From Bacillota bacterium (lineage in GTDB: Bacteria; Bacillota; Clostridia; UBA1381), in contig JAQXIJ010000050.1 of the NCBI GenBank assembly GCA_029007725.1, forward strand, positions 1 through 41,425: a DNA stretch of 41,425 bases. Direction: 5' to 3'. This document shows positions 34,537-41,425 of this stretch, piece by piece. The notes under the pieces are model-generated. The model saw nothing but the letters and a program-made list of their open reading frames with translations, was not told the origin of the DNA and did no database searches. Within the stretch, counting starts at the first letter, position 1; each line of letters begins with the position of its first letter. Position numbers and translations under genes: made by a program.

Positions 34537-37137
34537 TTATTTTACCTCCCTGTAAACGTATGTTGTAACCGGTTCTGCCCAACGTTGTCTTGAAACTACA
34601 TAATCCGCGTCATATCCCGCAGACATATAATCTTTTATGCTGCTCTCCGGCTGACTGTAAATGTTGACGTTGTGTATTACACCATCAGCTTTACCATATT
34701 CAATAAATATAAGTGTTCCAAGTTTTAAATTTCGGATATTTTCGAGTTTTCTGCCATCCGGTGTAAGATTCGGGACAATATTTGCATATCCGCCGTTATA
34801 CGAGAACAAGCTTCCACATACATACTCAAGTTTGTTGTTGTGACTTGTTGAGCCTTTTATAACGCTGCTCTTCTTAATGGAATAGTCCTGCTCAATTCCT
34901 ATTATTTCACCGTTGGTGTTTGTTTCATAGCGTATAATGTCTCCCGGTGACAATGTTGCTGCAATATCTCTTGCACTTTCAGTATTGGTACACAGGCTCT
35001 TGAACACACCATTTACCCAAAGTTCAAGCTTATACACGCTTTCGTCATCACTGTTTATGCTTTCGCTGATTTTCTGAATCACTGCACCAGGATTATCGAT
35101 TGATACCGAGGTTACATTTGACGAAGATACGTAAAGTGTTGCCTTTGCAGTACCGTCAGCTGTCAAATCATATGCTGCAACCTTGTACCAGCTGTCGTTC
35201 GAATAATATCTATTATTAACAATTTTATACATATTATCGTTGCTTCGGCTCTTTGCGTCCGGAATAACAAAGTTATAGCTCATACCGGCGATATTGAAAC
35301 GCGGAGAAAATGTGGAAGGTCCCGATTTATACATACAGTCTTCATTATAGAACAATGTAAGACTGTCTTTTTCATTCTCTTTTTTTGTAAATGCCGACAC
35401 ATCGGTTGCTTCCGAAACAGTATCTACGCAGTTAATTTTTCCTTCTTTATTTACTGCATACTTTATAAGACGCATGGTGTCAGCGGAATTCTCTATACTT
35501 TTAACACGAGACTTGATTTGATCCGAATCCTTTACGGTTGTCATATCAAACTTAACCCTGTCTGCCAGAGTAATTCGCTCAATTTTTGAGTCCTGCGTAA
35601 GCATTTTTAACGTGTAAGTGTCATCATCGTTATCATATACCTTGATCAGCCAAGCGTATTTAAGTTGAGATGCGTCCGGTTCGTAAACTACAACGTCGTT
35701 ATTTAATCCTATATAGAATATGCCATTACTGCCGCTGCTCAAATTTTTGCAATACTTCTTTGCATATTCACTAAGGTTATATTCTTTGTCACCAATTTTA
35801 ATTTTGTTGTCCGTTGTATCGATTTTGCTTGCCGTTCCTTCGATATAATAGTTGCAAACTTCGATTTTTACAGCCTTTTTGTCTGCTGAAACTATGCAGG
35901 CAACAAGACTGCTTTCCGACAAGTCATAGAATGATATTTCTTCCTTATAATTTTCCGCAACATCGTATATATTATAGCATACATCATCTGAAAGATCAAT
36001 ACATTCCGGTATATTTTTATCATAGATTTTCATACCTATGGTATCAAGCCTTGAAATATAGCAGTACGTTACGTTTTCAACCACAGCAACATCATATTTA
36101 CCGTCACGGTCATTATCTATCAGCTTAACGCTTCCAGTTTCCGGCTCAAAATACTGCGCCATATCCGCGTCATACAGAGCCTTTCCGTTCCAGATGAATC
36201 CGTAATTGTTTTTCAGCTTATATTTACGAGTTTTTGAGTCTTTTCTATATGTCAGGGTATTATCCTTAAAGCTGTCAACATCCTGAGCATCGATTTCTAT
36301 GACATCATTTTTGCTTTTCGACGCAAAAATCACCGTTTTGTCCTTTGTTTCCTTATCTTCGCTGTAGTATGCTTCTACATTATAGCCCAACATCTCCTGC
36401 ATACCGTCCGCGAAATAGCGTTCGCCGTCAATAGATATCATTCCTTTGGGAGCATATGCTTCCTTGTTCCAAAGTCCGGAATTTTCATTTGAATCAACAA
36501 TGCCTTTTACCGAATATACATTTCTGTATCTGCTGAGCAGATTTTCTTCTTTATTGATTTTCATGTTTCCCTTTGAATAGGTAGTATCCAAAAGATCCAT
36601 GTTCATTACGTTATAGAGCAATACAGCTGTATTTTTGCTTGTCATTTCGCTGCTGCTCATTCCGGCATTTATTCTTTTTTCGCCCGCAATCCGCAGATAT
36701 CCGTTCGGATATCCGCCTTCATTCTCCGCCATTTTTGAATATCCGGCAAGAGAAAGTGACATTTTGACAGCTTCGTTATAGGTTATTACATCATTCGGGT
36801 AAAATTTTATACCAGGTGCAATTATACCTAAAGTTTCCGCATAGTCTATACTTTTCGCCGCAAAGTTATTTCTTGCGACATCGGAGTAATTCGTTACATC
36901 GTTTCCCGAATTTTCCTGACCGATAAGTGACATCAGAGTATAGACAAACTGTGCTCTGGTAACTGGCTCATCTTCCTTTTCAGGCAAAGTATTATCCTCA
37001 ACCAAAGCGCCTATCAATCCATATGTATCGGAAAAGTCGGAATATTTCACTTCACTGTCGGCGTAAGCAAAGGTCCCGCTGATTGATGTAATTGCTGCCG
37101 CTATTGCAAGCGATAACAATAAAAGTCTTTTTTTCAT
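34537..37137 (-). CDS. Large secreted SLH-domain protein, unknown C-terminal region
   Basis: An 866-residue exported protein. The signal peptide (MKKRLLLLSLAIAAAITSIS) ends near TFAYADS. Two clear SLH domains follow (YSDFSDTYGLIGALVED..VTRAQFVYTLMSL, ~31-75; YSDVARNNFAAKSIDYAETLG..ITYNEAVKMSLSLAGY, ~84-133), and a third is degenerate (~148-182). The remaining ~680 residues are beta-rich with many YKLKN/YKLEL-type strands and no family I recognise; there is no transmembrane anchor at the end. The ribosome site is AAAGGGACGG. Coupling to GH88 suggests it serves the same substrate, for instance in surface binding. Confidence 0.82.
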   Translation of the reverse strand: MKKRLLLLSLAIAAAITSISGTFAYADSEVKYSDFSDTYGLIGALVEDNTLPEKEDEPVTRAQFVYTLMSLIGQENSGNDVTNYSDVARNNFAAKSIDYAETLGIIAPGIKFYPNDVITYNEAVKMSLSLAGYSKMAENEGGYPNGYLRIAGEKRINAGMSSSEMTSKNTAVLLYNVMNMDLLDTTYSKGNMKINKEENLLSRYRNVYSVKGIVDSNENSGLWNKEAYAPKGMISIDGERYFADGMQEMLGYNVEAYYSEDKETKDKTVIFASKSKNDVIEIDAQDVDSFKDNTLTYRKDSKTRKYKLKNNYGFIWNGKALYDADMAQYFEPETGSVKLIDNDRDGKYDVAVVENVTYCYISRLDTIGMKIYDKNIPECIDLSDDVCYNIYDVAENYKEEISFYDLSESSLVACIVSADKKAVKIEVCNYYIEGTASKIDTTDNKIKIGDKEYNLSEYAKKYCKNLSSGSNGIFYIGLNNDVVVYEPDASQLKYAWLIKVYDNDDDTYTLKMLTQDSKIERITLADRVKFDMTTVKDSDQIKSRVKSIENSADTMRLIKYAVNKEGKINCVDTVSEATDVSAFTKKENEKDSLTLFYNEDCMYKSGPSTFSPRFNIAGMSYNFVIPDAKSRSNDNMYKIVNNRYYSNDSWYKVAAYDLTADGTAKATLYVSSSNVTSVSIDNPGAVIQKISESINSDDESVYKLELWVNGVFKSLCTNTESARDIAATLSPGDIIRYETNTNGEIIGIEQDYSIKKSSVIKGSTSHNNKLEYVCGSLFSYNGGYANIVPNLTPDGRKLENIRNLKLGTLIFIEYGKADGVIHNVNIYSQPESSIKDYMSAGYDADYVVSRQRWAEPVTTYVYREVK

Positions 37138-37167
37138 TTATAAACCGTCCCTTTCTGTACAAATGCA

Positions 37168-38835
37168 TCAATGTGCAGCGGAATAGTCCGCCGCGTTCAT
37201 CAAAAGCACTGCAATTTGTGCCCGAGTTGTATTTTCCTTAGGCATAAAATGATTTTTGTCCATACCGTTGATTATTCCGGCAGCTGCCATTATAGTAACA
37301 GCCTCCTGTGCGTATTCTGAACATTTGTCAATATCTGCAAATTTTTTCTCATTTTTCGGAAGAGTGCATCTGCTTTTTATAACTCTGTACAAAATAACCG
37401 CAGCGTCTTCACGGGTAATCAAGTTCTCCGGCTTAACCGTTCCGTCCTCATATCCGGCAACAACACCTGCCGAAACCGCCTTGGACATAACATGTGCATA
37501 CCATGCACCGCTGTCGACATCGACAAATTGCATATCCTCGTTACCTGTTATATTAAAGGCATTTACTGTCATTGCAATAAATTCTGCACGCGTTACTGCA
37601 TTTTCCGGCCTGTATGTATTGTCCGGATAACCAGAAACAATCTTCTTTTCATATAACTTCAAAATCGGTGCTTTTGCCCAGTGACCTTCAATATCCGCAA
37701 AAACTGTTGTACCGGAATTTTCGTTGTTTCCGTTTGTTGCAGATGATGTATATCCGCTGCCGGAGCCACCACCTGAGCTGCTTCCTGTGCTATTGTCTTT
37801 GCCGCTTTCCTGTTGTTTGTCATACAGCGTTTTTGCAATAGCTTCAAACCTCGTTTGTATATCGCTGAATAAACTGATAGATGATTTTTCATCAAACATC
37901 TGATGAAAAACCTTTTCCGGTGTATTTAGCTTTGAGTAATTGTTCGTATTCGGATTTATTATTTCAAATGCGTTTGAAACCTCATTTCCTGAATAGTCTG
38001 TACCCAAAATTGCGTTTTTAAGTTCCAGCCAGTCTTTAGCTGACTGAACAGCTGCCAAAACCGCGGTTTCGGCAAGTGTTTTTGCAACATCTGTCGCCGC
38101 ATCTATTTTAGTTTTTGCAAAAAGTTGTGCAAACAGAGCTTTTGCACTGTCTGTCAAAGTTTCATATACCGCATAGCAATCATACATTACATTTCCGGAT
38201 TTTGATGTTAATGCGCTTTGATATTTAAAAAGTGCTTTTTCTGTGTCGTCACCGTTTCTAATGTCGTACAAAGCTTTTTCTGTGAGCAATTCTTTTGCAA
38301 ATGAGTCAGTGTCCTTAAATCCGCCGTTCGGCCTGCGAAATTTCAGCATATATGAGATTTCCGAAACCTCCGCCTCGGAAAGACCTATGTCTGCCGTTTC
38401 AAGCGCCGACTTTATTTCGTCAGCACTTGAAGCAGCGTTTATACTTTCAGTCAAATCACTCGTTGCTCTGCCGAGATACAGGAAAGAGTCGGAAGTGTTT
38501 GACGTTTTTGAGTAGGCAAAAACGCTATACATTCCGCTTTTCATCTGCTCCGGCAAAAGAATCCTGCTGCTGTAGCCACCGTTCATATCCGACAAAGTGA
38601 TTTCGGTTACAGAAGGCGGATTTGTATCCGACACGTCGGAGATATTATCTCTTTCCGGCAGAACGTACAGCATAACTGCCTGTTCCGATGAAGTCCCGCA
38701 CGTGCCTGTTACCGACAGTGCCTGTTCTTCATAGTTATATGACGCTGACGCCGTTATGTCTGCCTCGGCATAAGTTGTGTTTATTAAACCGGCTGCTGCC
38801 GATAAGCATACTAACATACTAATAAGCTTTTTCAA
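37168..38835 (-). CDS. Secreted protein with C-terminal triple SLH anchor
   Basis: A 555-residue exported protein. The start codon is TTG, chosen because AGGAGG lies 7 bases upstream and the signal peptide MKKLISMLVCLSAAAGLINT (cleavage near TYAEA) begins there. An N-terminal beta domain (EADITASASYNYEEQALSVTG, in part) of ~100 residues precedes a helical region (~120-345). A Ser/Gly/Asn-rich linker (~350-375) leads to three SLH domains: FADIEGHWAKAPILKLYEKK, FVDVDSGAWYAHVMSKAVSAG and FADIDKCSEYAQEAVTIMAAAG, each with a TRAEF-type end (TRAEF, TREDA, TRAQI). The function of the exposed part is unknown; the 30-base gap to the next gene indicates one operon. Confidence 0.85.
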   Translation of the reverse strand: MKKLISMLVCLSAAAGLINTTYAEADITASASYNYEEQALSVTGTCGTSSEQAVMLYVLPERDNISDVSDTNPPSVTEITLSDMNGGYSSRILLPEQMKSGMYSVFAYSKTSNTSDSFLYLGRATSDLTESINAASSADEIKSALETADIGLSEAEVSEISYMLKFRRPNGGFKDTDSFAKELLTEKALYDIRNGDDTEKALFKYQSALTSKSGNVMYDCYAVYETLTDSAKALFAQLFAKTKIDAATDVAKTLAETAVLAAVQSAKDWLELKNAILGTDYSGNEVSNAFEIINPNTNNYSKLNTPEKVFHQMFDEKSSISLFSDIQTRFEAIAKTLYDKQQESGKDNSTGSSSGGGSGSGYTSSATNGNNENSGTTVFADIEGHWAKAPILKLYEKKIVSGYPDNTYRPENAVTRAEFIAMTVNAFNITGNEDMQFVDVDSGAWYAHVMSKAVSAGVVAGYEDGTVKPENLITREDAAVILYRVIKSRCTLPKNEKKFADIDKCSEYAQEAVTIMAAAGIINGMDKNHFMPKENTTRAQIAVLLMNAADYSAAH

Positions 38836-38879
38836 GATAATACCTCCTAAATTTTATGTCTGCTGAATATAAAACAATA

Positions 38880-41327
38880 TTATTCTACTTCTATAGTCTG
38901 ATGAACACCCTGCGGAATCATGTGCTCAAAGCTGTCCCAAATCATAGCCGTTGCTTTTACCGCATTCTCTTGAACTACAGCTTCAGCCTTGCACTCGCCG
39001 TCTTCTGTTGCTATGTTCGGGTAAACATTCAAGAGCGCTCCGCTTTCATTATATACTGCAATCATGATTACCGAACCGCTGTCAACTATTGCGGAAGCAG
39101 TAAGTTTTTCGCCAGGCTGCAGAGTGCTCTGTGAGAGCTCAATACGATTTTTTATGTCTTCCACTTCGTAGTATTTTACAATTTTTCCGTCTTTTGAAGT
39201 AATTGCAACTATATTTCCTGCCGTTACAATGCTTGCCGTTGTATCGAACGCTGAATCTTCATATACTTCAATCTCTGCATCGTTTGTTGCAGCAATTTTC
39301 TGCTTAAAATTGGTTGCTCTTAAAGTGCTATCTCCAAAATTAACAAATATTTTGTTTCCTTCTATTTTGTATTCCGTTGATGTTACATCAAATGATGCAC
39401 TGTTGTCATATTCGCCTCTGTATGCTATGATATCATCAAATGCAACCTCCGAATTTACCTCTGTACCCTCTACCGGTGATACAAGGGTAAAGCATTTAAG
39501 ACGATTTATGCTGTCATATCTTCCACCTACGAATGTATCATCCTGAGCTAATAAATCACCATTCATATAATATGTAACCTTATCAGTACCCGGTGTCATT
39601 GTAATGGCAAAATTATACCATTCTCCCGGCACCCATGTACCGTACTTTTTATCGTTTACATAAATATCTCCCTGTGCCCGAAGGTCAAACACTGAATACA
39701 TGTTTGACTCGTCATCTTGTTTAGTACCGATGTTTGCCGCAGCTGTCGCTTGTCCCTCAACGCTTACAGACGGTGCTTTAATGCTTACTTCATATGTAAA
39801 TGGAAATGCATAATTAAAGATATTGACTTTATCAGCGTTCATATCTATAAACGGGTCGGTAAACTGTTTCTCATCGCTTTCCTGTGCCTGATAACCGGTA
39901 GTTCTTATATAAAATGCCTTGTTGCCATCAGCTTTAGCTGAACCTGCTTCTTCTGCTGCGGTAGTGTTGATTGTTCCGTCTATACCGGAAATCCAGAATG
40001 AAGATGGAGCTGTATTTGCGTCAAGTTCTCCATTAAAATTTTGCTCGAAAAATTTTACTTGACCGTTGGGAATATTAGGAGTCTTTATTTTGGTCAAAAG
40101 CTCATCCTTTGTTCCTGTGGCAAAATATGTATTATCAATATCCCATGCAACCTTTGATGCATCGCTGTCATTTTTTCCCCAAATAAAGTAGTTAACAGCG
40201 TCAAGAGCTCCGGCAGTTGTCATTGCATATTGACCTACTTGTTTGCCGTTTATATATATCGTTATATTTTGATCGGTGTCAATCAACACATCAAGATGAT
40301 ACCACAATCCAAAAGCAACTGTTGCAAGCTGAGGCCATGACTTATTACCATCGGCATTAATATATTCATAGGTTATCGTCCCGTTATTATTAACATAAAT
40401 AATATATGACGTTCCACCAACAACGAATTGAATACTTTTACCTACATATGAATCTTCATTGCAAAAATCAACCGAATACAGCTTGCTGACATTTTCTGAA
40501 CCTGCAAAAATGCTATGCTTTATTTGTGCATTACTGCTAGCCGGACCGGAATAGGCCATTCTCAGAGCCTTGTCATCTGCAGGCTTTCCACCGATATCTC
40601 CTTCTACTTTTGTGTAGCAGGATGAATTGCCTATGTTAGTAAACTGCATGTCACCTGACATATTTTCAATGTTAGAAAAGTCCTGCGAATCATTTGAAAA
40701 TTCGTTCCACCATGACATACCATCCAATACACTCAAGCTGATATTATCAAAACCCCACGGTGACAGTGTCCCGTTTTCACCAACAGCCTGTGATTTAATC
40801 TGAAACATCGGAATGTTTCCTATTGTTTTTGTTGTATATCCAATCGCAGTTTGCTTATTTCCTTTGTCATCAGTCAATACCGTAACAAAGGTTGTTGTCT
40901 GACCAATCATATACATTGTAACATTAACCCAGCCGCTTACATCGTATGTAAGTTTTGCTTCATTGTTACCATTTAATGTTACCGTTCCGTCTGACTTAAA
41001 ACTCAGCAGATCAGTGTTCCAGTCTCCGCCAATTCCTGTTCTTAATCCTCGATTATACGCACCGCCGTTATTATAATCAAAAGAAAGCTTAACCGTATCG
41101 CTTGATGTTATATTTTCAATCAGAAATACAACATTGACCGCATCCCACGCCGTTTTATTCGTCGGCATAACTTCCAGATAATAGTCACCACTGCCTTCTG
41201 AACGCTCCTTGAATGCTGTTGTTGTTCCTTTTGTTTCAATAGATCCCGACTTCCAGCCTTGTACAATATCAGGTTGACTGTTGAAATCCTGATTCGCAAA
41301 ATTTGCTATACCGCAATCGTTAAGGAT
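38880..41327 (-). pseudogene. Truncated LamG/concanavalin-like surface protein, 5' end lost
   Basis: The first ATG gives 762 residues (38880-41168), but coherent protein sequence in the same frame continues upstream for about 45 more codons (NFANQDFNS..GSGDYYLEV) to near 41300. A stop lies at 41328-41330, and no start codon or signal peptide is present. Three similar jelly-roll (LamG/concanavalin-like) repeats are seen, each with a GxWYHLDV- or GEWYNFAI-type strand and an IYINGKQVGQY- or YYMNGDLLAQD-type strand. A ~160-residue C-terminal module (ELSQSTLQPGEKLTASAIV..KATAMIWDSFEHM, in parts) follows. It has no SLH domain. Such repeats usually bind glycans. It is the first gene left of the surface/glycan operon. 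Confidence 0.75.
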
Positions 41328-41425
41328 TTATGCCTTAAGAAAATCGTCGGCTATGCCTTTTCAAGCCGCATTGATACCAACCTCACGGTTTCCGCTTTGG
41401 AAATGGCTGTAAACCGTCAAAAGCC
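41307..41425 (+). mobile_element. IS3-family transposase fragment (DDE integrase core), cut by the window edge
   Basis: The + strand frame reads YTAIVKDLCLKKIVGYAFSS, then RIDTNLTVSALEMAVNRQK, the part of IS3-family OrfB around the second catalytic Asp (VKDL). The normal upstream part (first Asp, WVTDITYI-type block) is missing: sequence before ~41305 belongs to the surface-protein gene on the other strand. No terminal inverted repeat is seen at the junction, so this is a truncated copy, a rearrangement or an assembly join. Confidence 0.75.

Noticed and set aside
1-41425. CRISPR arrays, tRNA or rRNA genes
   Set aside because: No regularly spaced repeats and no tRNA arm signature (GGTTCGA-type) or rRNA sequence were noticed by eye on either strand; a covariance scan was not possible.

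Overview
The window looks like chromosomal DNA from an anaerobic, spore-forming relative of the Clostridia (Firmicutes/Bacillota). Four things point there. The core gene order is ffs-dnaX-ybaB-recR and rpsO-pnp. Shine-Dalgarno sites are strong (AGGAGG) and promoters are SigA-like (TTGACA/TTGCAA, 17 bp, TATAAT). There is a SipL-like spore-coat protein (DUF3794/SPOCS plus LysM). Surface proteins are anchored by SLH domains. Carbohydrate-active enzymes combined with SLH proteins resemble gut or fermentative glycan degraders such as Monoglobus-like lineages, but that placement is inference only.

Layout. (1) 1-8.5 kb, + strand, housekeeping: UvrD/PcrA helicase, small SRP RNA, dnaX, ybaB, recR, rpmE, rpsO, pnp. 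(2) 8.5-19.3 kb, mostly - strand: an alpha/beta hydrolase; a complete branched-chain amino acid ABC transporter (livK-H-M-G-F); a two-gene transketolase; and the tightly overlapping cysE-cysS-mrnC cluster. (3) 19.5-24 kb: the SipL-like protein, a divergent small SLH protein, and a coupled pair of acyltransferase-fold genes (DUF2156 and GNAT). (4) 24.1-41.2 kb, all - strand: a GH13 enzyme, then a glycan-use locus. In transcription order the locus reads: LamG-like surface protein (5'-truncated), two SLH proteins, GH88 unsaturated glucuronyl hydrolase, a 781-residue six-hairpin-glycosidase-like protein, GH2, a KduI isomerase with a large extra N-terminal module, and a NodB-type deacetylase. (5) At the right edge an IS3-family transposase fragment replaces the start of the surface-protein gene.

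How the glycan locus may work (inference): surface proteins bind a uronic-acid glycan. Lyases and importers are not in this window. Imported unsaturated oligosaccharides would be deacetylated, trimmed by GH2 and the unknown (alpha/alpha)-barrel protein, cleaved by GH88 to 4-deoxy-5-keto-uronate, and isomerised by KduI. No downstream kduD, kdgK or kdgA and no regulator are seen here.

The most interesting signals are the KduI fusion with all four metal ligands in register, the unassigned 781-residue protein in the same locus, and a roughly 30-bp hairpin in the pnp leader whose 3' arm can also pair perfectly with the pnp Shine-Dalgarno. No CRISPR array, tRNA or rRNA was seen.
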